Shown: piece by piece, positions 29,511 to 42,599 of the stretch
Layout: each line of letters starts with the position of its first letter
How positions within the stretch are numbered: the stretch's first letter is position 1
DNA from: Metellina segmentata
Lineage: Eukaryota; Arthropoda; Arachnida; Araneae; Tetragnathidae
Direction of reading: 5' to 3'
NCBI GenBank assembly: GCA_947359465.1
Contig: OX375880.1
Location: 14,516,120-14,580,119, forward strand
Length of the DNA stretch: 64,000 nucleotides
Notes under the pieces: generated by a model
Databases searched by the model: none
What the model was told of the DNA's origin: nothing
Seen by the model: only the letters and a program-made list of their open reading frames with translations
Position numbers and translations under genes: made by a program

Positions 29511-29822
29511 CCGGCCAACCGGTATAGTGTTCAAGGTGTTAGCCTCTAGATCGGAAGGTACCTGGTTCGAATCCGGGTCAGGGCATGGATGTTTGTAAGC
29601 GTAAGGTGTAGAGGCGGCTGGTGGACCTTAAATCTGTCGTGGCCGAAAGTTCTCACGTTGGGTTGGTGTGGAAGTTTGGAGCGTGGGGTGCCAGCTCAGG
29701 TGTTGCCTCGTCATCTAGCCGTGGCTCAAATGACATTTTGGAATTTCACTTTATGGGTTGATCCTGGACCGTCGCCAATAGTCTGTTGTGTTGCTCCAGT
29801 GCGACGCTAATTAAAAATACCA
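29511..29822 (+). repeat. SINE family A copy
   Basis: Head with GGTTCGAATCC, body with a small deletion, tail AATTAAAAATACC. CAAGTAATAGA before it recurs after the next SINE near 30611, so the block 29511-30610 may share one duplication. Confidence 0.75.
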
Positions 29823-29878
29823 AATACCACCAGCTACAAAATGACGTGGTTATGTCCTCGATGCTTTCCCTTAGGGCA

Positions 29879-30290
29879 GGGGTTTCCAACCTTTTAGTAA
29901 CTGCGTACCACTTGAAATTTTTAGAAATTTTTGTTGTACCACCAGTATTATATATTTTTTAAACATATATCTAATGTCAGAAAAGTGCCCAATGACTTGC
30001 TCTATTTTAATTAAAATACTACGAAAGCTTCATATTTTATGATTAATGCACTTGTATTTCATATTAAAGATGTTTTAATAAAGGAAAAAATAAAATGATT
30101 ATTGAAAATTAAAGTTTTATTTTTTACTCACAGGTCTAGAAACAAATAATTTTAAATAATTGGTACAAACTAAGCAAACAAAAATTAACATGATCAAAAA
30201 TCAATTTTTAGTGCGAAACGTGTTTGTCTTTTATTAAAATATCAATATCAGGAGCAATGGAACTTAACTTCACTCTAAGTCCTCTTCAAC
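29879..30290. mobile_element. hAT deletion derivative
   Basis: Starts CAGGGGTTTCCAACC and aligns with both ends of the hAT at 24949-26880, including part of its transposase C-terminus, but lacks the fold-back block and most of the interior. Its right end is cut by the next SINE. Confidence 0.7.
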
Positions 30291-30292
30291 AT

Positions 30293-30611
30293 GCCGACCA
30301 ACCGGTATTGTGGTTAAGGTGTTAGCCTCTAGATCGGAAGGTTCCGGGTTCGGGCATGGATGTTTGTAAACGTATGGTGTAGAGGCGGCTGGTGCACCTT
30401 AAATCTGTCGTGGCCGAAAGTCCTCACGTTGGGTTGGCGTGGAAGTTTGGAGAGTGGGGTGCCAGCTCAGGTGTTGCTTCGTCATCTGACCGTGGTTCAA
30501 AATTACAAGGTGTTGTCCTCGAATCTTTCCCTTAAGGGACTGATCCCGGTCCGTCGTCAATAGCCCGTTGTGTTGCTCTTGTACGACATTAATTAAAATT
30601 ACCATTACCAA
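30293..30611 (+). repeat. SINE family A copy
   Basis: Head with TTGTGGTTAAGGTG, body and ATTACCATTACC tail; box B damaged by a deletion. Confidence 0.8.
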
Positions 30612-30696
30612 GTAATAGAAATACACACAAGGAGAGTTTTTGCTGTCAGAGAAAGAAGAAATAGGTAATGGGAATGGGAATTTTGGTTAACGTCGT

Positions 30697-31640
30697 ACAG
30701 GGACGTGCCAACGTTTTGAATAGAGGGGGGGGGGTTCTCCCAAAAACTACCCCAGTAAAAAGTCGAAAGAATAAATTAATTTTATTAATATTGATTAAAT
30801 ATTAATAACAAATTATAAACAATTAATTCATTTATATAAAAAGATATTCATCAATCAACACTTGATTTTTAAAAAATCATATATTTTTTTCTTTATACAA
30901 TATTTACTAAGTGTTTTTATGGTCAATTTTAGAACTCACAATACATTTAAATTAGAAATTAAAACGTCAATTTTTTGGTAAACGTTTCGATTTTTCTGAA
31001 CTTTTTAGATTTATATTTGATTTGCTTGAAGCACATCATTAAAAATTATCTCCATTCTGACTCTGCCGCCTATGAATGCTCATAATTTTTTAAAACAGTA
31101 TCTATATTTAAAAAATTCGGTTTCAAAGAAACACAGTAGGCAATATTTTTAAAGACCAATGTAATAAGATAAACATTAATTTTAAAAAGTTGAAAACTAA
31201 TAACAATAATTAAAATATAAAATGTATTTGAAAATTTGGTTTTAAAAAAGCACAATCAACAGTAATAAAAAAATTTCATTTTTAATCGAAAAATATTTTC
31301 CTCTGACCTTTTACTCTGAATAATCTTGTATGAGTTCTTTAAAACACAATTTATCACAAAACTCATTTTCGATAGTTATAGTCAATCTATTTAGTCTATG
31401 TAGAGTTATTGTGGATCTGAAATAATTTTTGATGATTTTTAATTTGGAAAAACCTTTTTCACCACTTGCAACTTACATAAGCAAAGTTGATAAAATTCTT
31501 AATGCAATATTAATATAAATATTATAGATAATAATAAACCTGCGGAATATTATCTTGAAAATTCCCCGTTTTTTCGAAAATGGGGAAATTATTAAATTTT
31601 CTATTAATTAAATTTTAAAACTCATGTCGGTAATTGATAA
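30697..31640 (-). pseudogene. hAT transposase remnant near a CAGGG end
   Basis: The plus end CAGGGACGTGCC then a G run looks like a hAT terminus. On the - strand near 31310-31500 the translation contains VASGEKGFSKLKIIKNYFRS and a later IENEFCDKL...ELIQDYSE, the dimerisation domain of hAT transposases of the zinc-finger MYM/TTF type. Frames are broken. Sequence at 30890-31080 recurs at 53776-53960. Confidence 0.7.
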
Positions 31641-31642
31641 TT

Positions 31643-31952
31643 ATTAGTTAACGTCGTACTTGAGCAACATAACGGGCTATTGACGACGGTCCGGGATTAA
31701 TCCCTTAAGGAAAAGATCCTAGGACAACACCTCGTAATTATGAACTACGGTCGGATGACGAAGCAACACCTGAGCTGGCACCCCACTCTCCAAACTTCCA
31801 CACCGTTCCAACGTGAGGACGAGAGATTTAAGGTGCACCAGCCGCTTCTACGCCATACGCTTACAAACATCCATGCCCGGAACCGGATTCGAACCAGGAA
31901 CCTTCCGATCCAGAGGCTAACACCTTAACCACTATACCGGTTGGTCGGCCGC
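31643..31952 (-). repeat. SINE family A copy
   Basis: Complete head (CCGGTTGGTCGG at its end) with box B, body with a small deletion. Confidence 0.8.
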
Positions 31953-32164
31953 TTATATATCGGACAAAAGTTTGGAATATAATGGTTCAGGTAGCCAATT
32001 TATTAGATTTATTGCCTAACATTTATAAAAAATTAGTCACAAATTTTACTGCTTAGCCACCGCAAATTTTGTTCATACTACTTATATGAAAATAAGAATG
32101 TTTTTGTCAACTACAACTTGGAATAGGTATTTTTATTGGAAGCTCGTTTTTCAATAATTGGGTA

Positions 32165-32492
32165 AAATGGTAAGTTTAGTTAACGTCGTACTAGAGCAAC
32201 ACAACGGGCTATTGACGACGGTCCGGGATCAGTCCCTTTAAGGGAAAGAGCCGAGGACAACACCTCGTAATTTTGAACCACGGTCAGATGACGAAACAAC
32301 ACCTGAGCTGGCACCCCACTCTCCAAACTTCCACGCCAACCCAACGTGAGGACTTTCGGTCACGACAGATTTAAGGTGCACCAGCCGCCTCTACACCATA
32401 CGCTTACAAACATCCATGCCCGGACCCGGATTCGAAACAGGAACCTTCCGATCTAGAGGCTAACACCTTAACCACTATACCGGTTGGTCGGC
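32165..32492 (-). repeat. Full SINE family A copy with 15-bp duplication
   Basis: TTCAATAATTGGGTA occurs immediately on both sides (32150-32164 and 32493-32507). The copy spans 328 bp with head, body and ATTTTACC-type tail. This fixes the true ends of the family. Confidence 0.92.
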
Positions 32493-32509
32493 TTCAATAA
32501 TTGGGTATT

Positions 32510-33690
32510 AATATTGTTTTAAGTTAGAAATATTTAAGAATCTCTCTATATTAAAAAAAGTTACCGCCGCCACTGTCGCTGGATTGAAAACTGGGTTTTT
32601 TCATTCGATTCTCAAGATGGTTTGCCGATTGAGTACAGATAAGAATATTACGAGATTAACATGGTTTATTCAAAATTGTACAGGGAACAAAATGGAGATG
32701 GTTTTTTACTAATGCTGCTATCAGTTTAGGTTGCATTAAGTGTTAAAGTAAAAAAAAAAGGCGAAATCACTTACGACAGGACTGTTGGTTTGCGAAGCAA
32801 GTTTTAGGAATGCACTGTTCTCACGTTTCCGTCACTTAATTACTTCACAAATTCAAGTGTTCACTTTCAAAACCTTAAGCTCGGAACCAGACTCGTCAAG
32901 GAAATCCGTAAGACTAAATAATCCATCGGGCAAAAATTCAGAACAGTTCACTTGCAGGCAGTTTCCCGTATTTACTTCAAATAAGAAAGCCGACAATTTA
33001 ACCCTATATTGTAAATCATCAAACTAAGCATAGACAGATTTGTTGCGATTTCTTGAATGCCCGTATCTTCAAACGACATTTCCGTCAGTTGGTCGGGCGT
33101 TTCTTGTCCAGTTTGGGACCTAGCACAATAAAACCCTAGAGTTAAAACCCTAGACCTAAAAATAAAACCCTATATATACAATCGGTCGTAAAAATAAATC
33201 GCTTTTCTCAAGACATGCCGTCAAAGACATGTTCGAGCTCTCCAATATATTTAAAGAATCCAGATGTGAAACCACTATACACAGCAATTTCTTTGAAAAT
33301 GAGATAATCATCTCGTAGCACTCAAAGGCGAGCACCACGTGCATTCATTTTGGGGGTAGAACCACTTTAAAGCCGTAAAACAAAGTGATAAAGTAACGGT
33401 ATGCTGGGCCACCTCTCTCTACATATTCAGAAGAAGAATTTAATGTTTTGGTACATTGGATCTTTGAAATAATTTTTTTTCACTTTTAGTTAAATATAAA
33501 CTTTTAATACACAAATAAAATTTGTTCGAAGTTTCTTGATAAACTTTTCATACATTTACGTGTTAGAAAACTTTCAATCGTCATTTTCATAATGTAATTT
33601 TGTGGTGCCCCATAGACCCTTCATTTAATACCCTTTTCGAGGAATATATCGAAGCTCTCAGAATGCGCGCTGCCCCCTCCGTGCATCTCA
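32510..33690. other. No gene; fragments of a dispersed element
   Basis: About 1.2 kb. 32540-32810 aligns with 53450-53730 (ATTGAAAACTGG..., GAGATTAACATGG, GGTTTGCGAAGCAA). Frames at 32785-33027 have no family features. A CT microsatellite is at 33690-33730. Confidence 0.5.
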
Positions 33691-34465
33691 CTCTCTCTCT
33701 CTCTCTCTCTCTCCCTCCCTCTCTCTCTCTAAATATGGCTTTCGCCCCTTCTCCTCAGTGACAGGAGGGACCCAATACCCCCTGCCCCCCTGTGGCCAAG
33801 TTCCTGTTTGCCCACCTCTAGATCTGGGTCTGCAACGTTTGACAGTAAATGAAAATATAATCCAAATTTGCTTTAACGATACTTTTTAATGTTACTTTTG
33901 AAGTTAAAATGTTAATAATATTCCTTGATAATGATAATGTGTGTAGGGGGGGGGGCTAAATATGGCTTTCGCCCCTTCTCCTCAGCGACAGGAGGGATCA
34001 AATACCCCCTGCCACCTGTTGGCACTTGCCTGTTTGTCTTCCTGTAGATCTGGGCCTGCATCTATTTACAAGAAATGAAATTCGAGTCCAAATTTGCTTT
34101 AACGGTACTGTTTTATGTTACTTTTGAAGTTAAAATGTGAATAATGCTCCTTGATAGTGTGTGTGTGGGGGGGGGGTTTAAATATGGCCTTCGCCCCTTC
34201 TCCTCAGTGACAGGAGGGACCAAATACCCCCTGCGGTCAAGTTCCTGTTTGCCCTCCTCTAGATCTGGGCCTGCATCGATTGACAGGAAAAGAAATTAGA
34301 ATCCAAATTTGCTTTAACAGTACTTTTTAATGTTACTTTTGAAGTGAAAATGTTGAAAATATTCTTTGATAGCGTCTTTGTGGGGGGGCGAAATATGGCT
34401 TTCGCCCCTGCTCCTCAGTGACAGGAGGGGCCAAAAAATCCCCGGCCCCCCTGTTGGCACGTGCC
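33690..34465 (+). repeat. CT microsatellite and ~220-bp tandem repeat
   Basis: After (CT)n come three units beginning CTAAATATGGCTTTCGCCCC or a close variant (about 33731, 33957 and 34179) and a partial fourth (34391-34465). Each ends in a long G run. A SINE truncates the array. Confidence 0.85.
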
Positions 34466-34774
34466 TGACGTCGTACTAGAGCAACACAACGGGCTTTTGA
34501 CGACGTTCCGATATCAGTCCCTGAAGGGAAAGATCCGAGGACAACACCTCGTAATTTTGAACCACGGTCATGACGAAGCAACACCTGAACTGGCACTCCA
34601 CTCTCCAAACTTCCACACCAACCCTACGTGGGTACTTTCGGCCACGACAGATTTAAGGTGCACAAGCCGCCTCTACACTATACGCTGACAAACATCCATG
34701 CCCGGACCCTGATTCGAACCAGGAACCTTCCGATCTAGAGGCTAACACCTTAATAATACCGGTTGGTCGGCGTT
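34465..34774 (-). repeat. SINE family A copy
   Basis: Starts GACGTCGTACTAGAGC, ends at CCGGTTGGTCGGC; box B is intact. Confidence 0.8.
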
Positions 34775-34839
34775 TTTGCTGTCAGAGAAGGAAGAAATAG
34801 TAGGAACGCATCTGATAGGAATGGAACATGGACAGCCTA

Positions 34840-35325
34840 TATCTCGAAGGTTACTAGCGTAATGGATAAACCCACTAAGCAACAACGCCTCTGGGATCCC
34901 GCTTAGGAGTTGATCTTGTAATCCAACCGTGGTTCAAAATGACGAGGCATTGCCCTTGAATCTTTTCATCGGGATGGATCCCTTGTCGTGGTAGCCAGGT
35001 CGGCAGAGTAAAGGAATAGTAACCAGAAGGTTACGAGCTCAAATCCCTTCACAGACCGTCGTGTATAAAGAGGGTTTATTGAGAATGGAACGTCGAGTTT
35101 GTAAGGCCTGATTTGAGCCGAGACTGTCCATATATATATTAACCTTTTTATTATTCTCTACTGACCATTTAATTGCTTTTTTTTTTCGGCAATTCATAAT
35201 TCATTTGAACCACTGTCAGATGAGTACTATCTTTGAATATATTTGTTCGAATTTGAACCAGTGCGACGTGAATTGCCCGATGTATTACCCCAGTGCGACG
35301 TTGATAAACTATTTACCATCCCTGT
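34840..35325 (+). repeat. SINE family B fragments
   Basis: A body fragment (34910-34985) is followed by a second family B head (34987-35070, GTCGTGGTAGCCAGGTCGG) and a tail fragment near 35260-35325. Confidence 0.6.
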
Positions 35326-35691
35326 GTTACTAAATTGAACCAGAATAAAGAATGTCGAATACGGTGTGGCGCCATCTATGTTCGGAAAGGTACACTAATT
35401 TTAAAATGTATAAAGTAATAAAATTACAAATAAAGCATCCCAGGTGCATTTTACCCATCTGCCCGATTTTCATCTACGTGGTACATTTTCAAATAAAATT
35501 TGTGTAAGATTTCATTAAAATCGATTTACAGTGGACAAGAAAACAAACAACATTCAGGCACGAAAGCTGAATAGGCCGCAAAGACAGGAAGTTATTCTAT
35601 GAATATAAAAAGAAAGGGATGTAAAATCAGAAAACAGCAATCCATTCATTTTCAATTTAATTCAGTTGTGCTTTGCCTGCTCTTCAGAAAC

Positions 35692-36840
35692 ATGCCTAGA
35701 ATTACACAATCTCTTTCGTTCAAAGTCAAAGGGTGTCTGAAGGATTTAAATAAAAAAATATAACAAAGAAATGTTTACGTACGACGGTCAGATCGTATAT
35801 TGCCAACCTAGTGGCAAAACTATAGCATGCGAGAGGAAATCTCAACTAGAACAACATATTAAAACTGGCAAGTTATTTCTTTTCATTGTCTTTATAGAAG
35901 TGAATTGAGAATTTCAAACACATACATGTACACACACATACAAATATGCAGGTGCTAATAAACTTGACCCTCGAGTAATACGGCTTCACTTATTATGTTT
36001 TCAACCAAAAATTAAATGAAAGCAAGACAAAAGCTCCCTCATATTATATAAATTATACAACACGGTTTTTCTTTACATGGTGTTTTTCAGGGGTGTAACT
36101 TCATTGTTACGGGAGTCCCAAGTGTACATACCTTTAAAAGTTACATTCAAATTTAGGCTTGATTAAGTTCGTGCATTGATTTCAATTTCTTTGTAGGAGC
36201 ACATTCTTCCACCGAACAAAGATTTTCTAAGCGTCAAGTTTTGCTTAGTTAATCACAATCAACCTCAAAGCAGGAAGACACTTTTTGCGAAGATTTATGT
36301 CTGGCATTAATTTCGGCCGACATTCCTTTCTTTAAACTCAAGAATTTCGTCCTCAATGAATTTCTTTCGAAATAAACGAACCGAAATATCCTCGATGAGA
36401 GCACTCTCCGAAAGAATTACTTAGTTCTTTGCTATCAAAAAACATTACAAAAACTTAGGAAACACATAGGCAACAATTACGTGTACCTTGTCGTCGATGA
36501 AACCACTGATATTAGGGGTAATTATGTGGCTAATCTTTTAATAGGAAAATTAAGTTCCCACGAAACTGGCCACCTATTTCTTTTGGCTTCTAAAATCCTC
36601 GATAAAACACTAAGCACGACACAATATGTCGTTTTATTAATTCTAGCCTTACAATCTTTCCCAATGATAGCGGAATAGAAAAACGAGTTTTGTTACTTTT
36701 GACAGATGCGGCTTCGCATATGATTAAGGCTTGAAAATTGTTACAAACATTGTATAAAAACCTAGTCCAGGTCACATGTACTGCCCATGCACTTAACCTT
36801 ATTGCTGAAAAAGTTAAAGGAATTTAATTCCGGAAAGGAA
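35692..36840 (+). pseudogene. hAT transposase pseudogene
   Basis: Pieces in order: an ATG at 35692 (MPRITQSL...), a BED-like segment (YDGQIVYCQ... LEQHIKTG) near 35777-35870, a helical block (DIPFFKLKNFVLNEFLSK then stop) near 36310-36375, YLVVDETTDIRGNYVANLL at about 36481, and LLLLTDAASHM... and CTAHALNLIAEKVK near 36695-36835. At least three stops or shifts separate them, and a CA-rich insert lies at 35917-35990. It is related to hAT elements with DETTD catalytic motifs. No longer functional as read. Confidence 0.8.
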
Positions 36841-38060
36841 TCTTTATTGGACAAGGAAAACAAATCTTTCTAAAAGTACCCTCCCGTGTGGTAGTTTACA
36901 AAGAATCGATGAATGTTTCGTTACCTCCCAACACCTGTGCTCACAAGATGCGGCACATGTCTGTATGCTGCTTTGTTCTACAATTTAGAAAAATACTTAT
37001 TAACTTAAATTATTTTACTGTAAATAACAAATATTGGGGCCTATAATTATTATAGGCCCCAATATACAGTTTCTAAAAGAAGAAATTTGTTAACTTTCTC
37101 CACCTTAAGCCGACCTCTATTTTCACTAACTATCCCACCAATTAGGGGAAAAGCTCTTTCTTATGGGACGGATGTCGCCATCACTGACAAATACTTAGTT
37201 GTACGGTTATTTTTAAAATTTTTACAATGCTACCTTTTCATTCATCGACAAAGTAAAAACATCGATGTTTTGAAAACATCGACATCGATGAAATAGACGG
37301 ATTATGTGGGCGGAGTCGATGTCGTAAGATCTCTGAAGGGTAAATCCCAAATTGACTTATCCGATTGGCTATGGAAGAGCAGACTAGTGTTTATAATAAC
37401 GGTGGATAGACACGTTAACCAATTAATAGTTTAGTATTCATGCTTTTACCCACAACCACGTGACACATCTTCAAACCAAGCAACTGGAAGAAATAACTTG
37501 AAATTGCCGTCGCATGCTCTGTCTATTTCTTTTTAAGGTCGATGGTACTATGACGATTTGTTTACTTTTTAAAGCAACGTTGAAATAGCAAGAAAAAAAA
37601 ATGTTATTATTTTTTTTTTTTTTTAAACTGATTGTTTAAAAATTAAAAGAGCAAGCAATATGATATTTCAACGCGCTAGACAAACGTAAACCTTACATCG
37701 TGGTGCACAATGACGTCACGTAGTGTTTTGAGGTCACGTGTTTTTGCCGTACTTTTCGGTAATTTAAAACTTGAAATTTTAATTAATTAAGTCCATTTTA
37801 TGGGTTTTGATTGTCGTTTTTGAACATTTTGACGTTCAATCTATTAATGAAACACAGAAATGAGCATTTTTCTCACTGGTGCAAGTTCTTTATTGGGTTA
37901 GCTCGTATATGTATCGGGGTTTCTGTACAATGCAGTTTATCTCCGTTATGTTGATGTTTGAAATTTAATATAATTGGTGTTGACTAATCAATGTAATGAT
38001 TTCTCTGGGTAGCGTGCAGACGAAGAATCTACAAAGAACAGTCTAGCTTAATTAACATAA
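36841..38060. other. No gene; short CATCGATG MITE fragment
   Basis: About 1.2 kb. 37255-37325 holds ACATCGATGTTTT and GAGTCGATGTCG words of the MITE family at 20784. The palindrome TATTGGGGCCTATAATTATT near 37035 is repeated inverted. The rest is unrecognised. Confidence 0.5.
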
Positions 38061-39227
38061 GAATTTTTATTTACAGTTGCTCTTGATTAATGGTATGTTA
38101 TGGTATGTTATATACAAGACTCTGAAATTAGACATAGGTCTATAATGATTAGATTGGACAGGTTGTCTCAACTCAATTCTAACAGAAGATTTCAAATCTA
38201 ATCTAACAGAAGATTGCAATTCTAATCTAACAGCAGAAAAGTCTCCAGCAGAAGAAAGGTCTACACCGAAGAACGGTTCGAGTAGTGTTAACGGCACAAT
38301 GATCACACAATTTTATCTCGGGAGAAGATCACTTCGTCGGCGACACTGATCCACACAGGATCTCACTATAGACGTCTGGTGACGGTCTACACCAGGAACT
38401 CTAGGACGTTCCTTCTAAATAAAGTCGAGGGGACTTTAGTGTTCAGCCTCTCAAGGCTTCTGAGTAGGTATCCTCTCAGGGCGAGGTCACACCAAACTCC
38501 AAAAATAAATTTTCAAAAGAGAAGAAATTGGTCGATCTATTAGGGTCTCTGAGTACGACGCACCTCGGGATCAGATCAAGTCAAAAACTGATATTTTTAC
38601 TTCTTCCGATTCCTCGACTCGAATTTTGGCGCGCTCCGGCCGCTGGGGTGGAGCTGGTCCTCGATTGGTCCTGGTTGGTTCTGATGTCACTCCGTTGCGT
38701 CTGTCATTGGCCTCGTATCGTCTAATCGCTCTCGCCTGTTTCTACTCAAGCTGATGATAGTTCATCTATAAAGGCGGGATAGAACGCATTTCCACTGTAG
38801 TCTTAGTGTCAATATTCCAGACAGACTGCCGACTCTCCATTGTCCGCAGTGGTTCGCACCTGTGCCTCTCGGTGAACTCCGTCGGGGGTTTAGATTTCGC
38901 ATTGGGAGGATCAATGGATGGACTTCATCAATGAATCCTCACATCAATCAACACGTATCAATTTTATTCAAGGAATATTTTGTTGTGATCTTATGAATGA
39001 TACGTTCTCTTATTTGTAATTATTTTCTAAGGTAACTCGAGGCATTAAATGTAAAACTGAACACAAGGGGCACTAGTGTTTTGATCCTCAACTACTATTT
39101 CAAGCGTGATCTTGCATTCCGAATCGAGGTTCATCTTTTGTAAAAAAGAGTGAAAGTGAAGATATCAATACCGCTAATCAAATTGCTGGCATCATGCGTA
39201 ACTTTGAGTTCCTTTTAAATGTAGTTC
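38061..39227. other. No gene; possible LTR-like or promoter-like stretch
   Basis: About 1.17 kb, more GC-rich than its surroundings. It has a repeated TCTAATCTAACAG motif near 38195-38230, TATAAAGGCGGG near 38767, and no long frame. A solo LTR is possible, but ends and duplication were not found. Confidence 0.4.
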
Positions 39228-39757
39228 ATCGGCGTTTTGGCGACGCTAAGGAATTATAATTGTTGTGATGGAGGGATGAGAGTTCAAATCCAGCCAAAGA
39301 CCTCCGTGAACAAAGGGGGACGGTGCATAATAAATCGTTGCATCCTGACCTCACGTTGGCGTGCTGTGGTAGTATGGAGAGTGGGGTACCAGCTCAGGTG
39401 TTACTTGTCATCAATTTGAACCACGGTCAGATGACGAGGCAACACCTGAGCTGGCACCCGACTCTCCAAATTTCCACACCAACCCAACGTGAGGACTTTT
39501 GGACACGACAGATTTAAGGTGCACCAGCCGCCTCTACACCATACGATTACAAACATCCATTCCTTGTCCCGGATTCGAATCAAGGTCAGATGACGAGGTG
39601 ACGCCTGAAGTCGCACGAGCTCTGCAGTTGCACAATACGCCAACGAGAGGGCATTTCAGTTCACTAGATTTAACGTGCGCCAGCCTCCGTGTGTTATGTC
39701 TCGACTGAGTTTCGAACCTTCTGGAACCAATCCGCTGCTCTTGCAATTGGGTTACCA
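39228..39757. repeat. Three adjoining SINE fragments
   Basis: 39228-39412 + strand (family B type), 39413-39560 - strand (family A body without head) and 39575-39757 - strand (family B head and part of body). Confidence 0.65.
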
Positions 39758-41568
39758 CCAGTGCTGTAGTCGTAAAAAAAACAGAGGGTATACCATGGGA
39801 GCCAGCAGAATATTTTCCATGGGGAGGACGTTCATGTTCTTACTACTTACACTTCCCATGGGGTGGGGGTAAAAAAACTCGAACACACACGCACATACAT
39901 GTTTATATATATAAAGGAAATCCATAAACCAGTGGGTTGTGTGCCCCCTTGCCCCCCTCTACGGGCGCCCATGGGGTATACTCAAAAGACCGAGGAATAT
40001 GTTCGAATTAATCGAAGTTCAAATTATCGAGAGAAAAAGCGATATTAATTTTATAGTACACGAAATGAATTGTAGAACTTTGAAGAAACTTCGACTTAAG
40101 CAGAAATTCGTGTTCACAAGGTCCGAGTTTTTGGGAGTTTACTGTAGGCTAATTCCATGCCAAAGTACACCATAACACAGAATTTTAAAATTAGATTTTC
40201 ATTCATTTTTTCTGAAAAATTATGTACTTAATTGGTCAAACTTCTGTATTCAAAAGCGGACACAACGTTTATGTTTTAGAATTTGGCAATACCCGGAATC
40301 AAAAGTAGAGTTTATATCCACGTGGAAGAAAGTGCGTTCATATCAATCACACTCACAATTAAATTTTTGCGCTTTGATAAAGACACTTTAAAATTTTCTT
40401 GGCCTAAAACAGAGGACATATCTGAAATTGATTTTAGTGATCATTCACTAAATAGACTCCCTGAACCAGCATTTGATAAACGAATGCGCTATACATTTTT
40501 AAATGTTAAGTTCAATGACTTAAACATGGGATTGTATGTTTTCTATATTTTATTATGCAAGATTAAGAAAAATGTTTCTAATGTATGTTTTCTTAGTGTT
40601 TCAACTGTCAGTAAAAATGTTTCTAAAGTATGTTTTCTTGGTGTTTCAACAGTCAGTAAAAATGTTTTTGTGAAGTGTAGTGTGGGCCACATTTGCCATG
40701 TAGTGTGAGTCACAAACAAAATGTCATGTTATAAATTAATTATGTATTTAATTAATTTTTTAATAATCTGCTATTAAAGTACAATTAATGGAAGTAACAA
40801 ACATTTTTAAACAAAATTTTTTGATAATCAACAAAGGAAGAAATAAAAGTTTTTGTACTTAATCAAAGTATCACTTCCCTTTCATGTAGTGTGGGTCACA
40901 GCTCAGTTTTCCCCATGTACAGAGAATACCCAGTAAGATAAATAAAATTTAGTAGCTAATATGTATAAATTAAACCTTTACTAAAGTAAAACAAGTTGCA
41001 AATCTCATTTTATTCTAATAATAATTTTTTATGGTGGCTTTAAGATTCAAGTTTAGCTCACTTGTAGTGTGAGTCACGCATGGAACTAGCCTGTATTTAT
41101 ACAAAAACAAAATATGCAGACTTGCATCGAGTGAAATTCAAGTTTTAAAACATCAATATATTAATATTTAACTATGATGTAAAATAACTACAGCAAATGT
41201 TAAGAGAAAAATATTTAAACTATAACAATATAAAGTAAGATGTAATTTTTTATTTTTAAACAAATTTTAAGGCCGACCTCTATTATTTTCATTGAAATAT
41301 TTTCCAAACTGCTTGACGAGAGAAATCCGTCCCTGTGTCTTTCTGTAGAGCATACTCTTGATCTATTGTCTACTGAAAGCGATGGTTGGCCAACCAAGAA
41401 TTTACAAATTTTTTCCGGTTAAAAGTGTTCTATAGGTTGTCTATTTGTATTTAAAAACATTAGATTGGAGATGTTTGAAATCAATAAAAATTATCTAAAA
41501 TCTCTGTTACACTATGTTATTTATTAAACTAAACCAACGCTCGTACTGGTCTGTGGAACATGGTAATA
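39758..41568. other. No gene recognised; hAT-like end and short repeats
   Basis: About 1.8 kb. CAGTGCTGTAGTCG near 39759 resembles the reverse of CACTACAGCCCTG near 45157, so these could be two ends of one hAT-like insertion. A 45-bp unit is repeated about 2.3 times at 40568-40670. TGTAGTGTGRGTCAC recurs near 40697, 40883 and 41061. The frame at 40283-40708 is unconvincing because it needs a TTG start. Confidence 0.45.
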
Positions 41569-42445
41569 CACAGTCCAGTCACATTAATGTGACCACCTGT
41601 CAAAAGCCAGAATAACCACCTTTGTCAGAGCGGACCGCTGCGAGACGAGCAGGAAGAGAGTCAATTAGGTTTCTGATGATGAGTGCACCCAATGAAAGCC
41701 AGGAAAACATTCGCCAAACCATAATGCTCCCTCCTCCAGCCTGGATCCTTCCGGCAATTGTTGCAGGGTGTTTGCTTTCAGACGTTTCACGCCGTATACG
41801 CCAACGTCCATCTGTCCGATGGAGCATAAAACGTGATTCATCGGAAAAAGCCACTTATCGCGTCTCCGTCCAGTTGAGGTACTGGCGTGCAAATTCCAGC
41901 CTTCTTCGCCGATGAACAGCAGTCAGCATAGGTGCATTAACCAGGCGTCTGCTGCGAAGGCCAATGCGCAGCAACGTTCGCTTAACCGTTGTTGAGATAC
42001 ACTCTTAATAGCCCCTTGGCTCATATGGGCGGTCAGTTGCTCAACAGTTGCACGTCTATTCGCCCGAACGCATCTCAGTAGCCTTCGTTCGCCTCTGTCA
42101 TCTATAGCCCGTGGTGCACCACATGTGCCACGCCGCTGATTTTGGATAGTGCCATTTTGCCATGCACGGTATACTTTTACCACGGCGGCACGCGAACAGT
42201 TCACAAAATTAGTCGTTTCCGAAATGCTTCCACCCTTGGCCCGAAAACCAATAATCATGTACTTTTGGACGTCGGATAAATCACTACGTTTCTGCATTAC
42301 GCCAAGGAATGAAATGCTTTCCGATGCCCTAGGACATCCTTTATATACACTCCACTGCAATGTGCTGCCACCTGCCTTTTGTGATTGGTTATTTCATGTT
42401 AACGTCGAAAGTAGGTGGTGGTCACATTAATGTGACTGGACTGTG
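41569..42445 (-). mobile_element. Tc1-like transposon, internally deleted
   Basis: Inverted ends CACAGTCCAGTCACATTAA... are intact and flanked by TA on both sides (41567-41568, 42446-42447). Of the transposase, read on the - strand, the HTH part (41923-42360) and the DESRF segment (within 41600-41854) remain. The frame then jumps to the C-terminal IRNLIDSLPARLAA, so the second and third catalytic residues are deleted. The copy cannot move itself. A fragment at 45293-45459 shows sequence across part of this deletion. Confidence 0.9.
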
Positions 42446-42599
42446 TATTTCAATTGATCTTAAGAGGCTTTGATTTTTCTGGAACAATTTCGGCGTTTTT
42501 ATTGGTTTCTCAAACCCTGAATAGTGCTCATTTCATCTATTAGGGGGCTATTTATACTACTCGGGCAAACCCGTTAGTTAGAAAATGTAGCCTCCTTTT

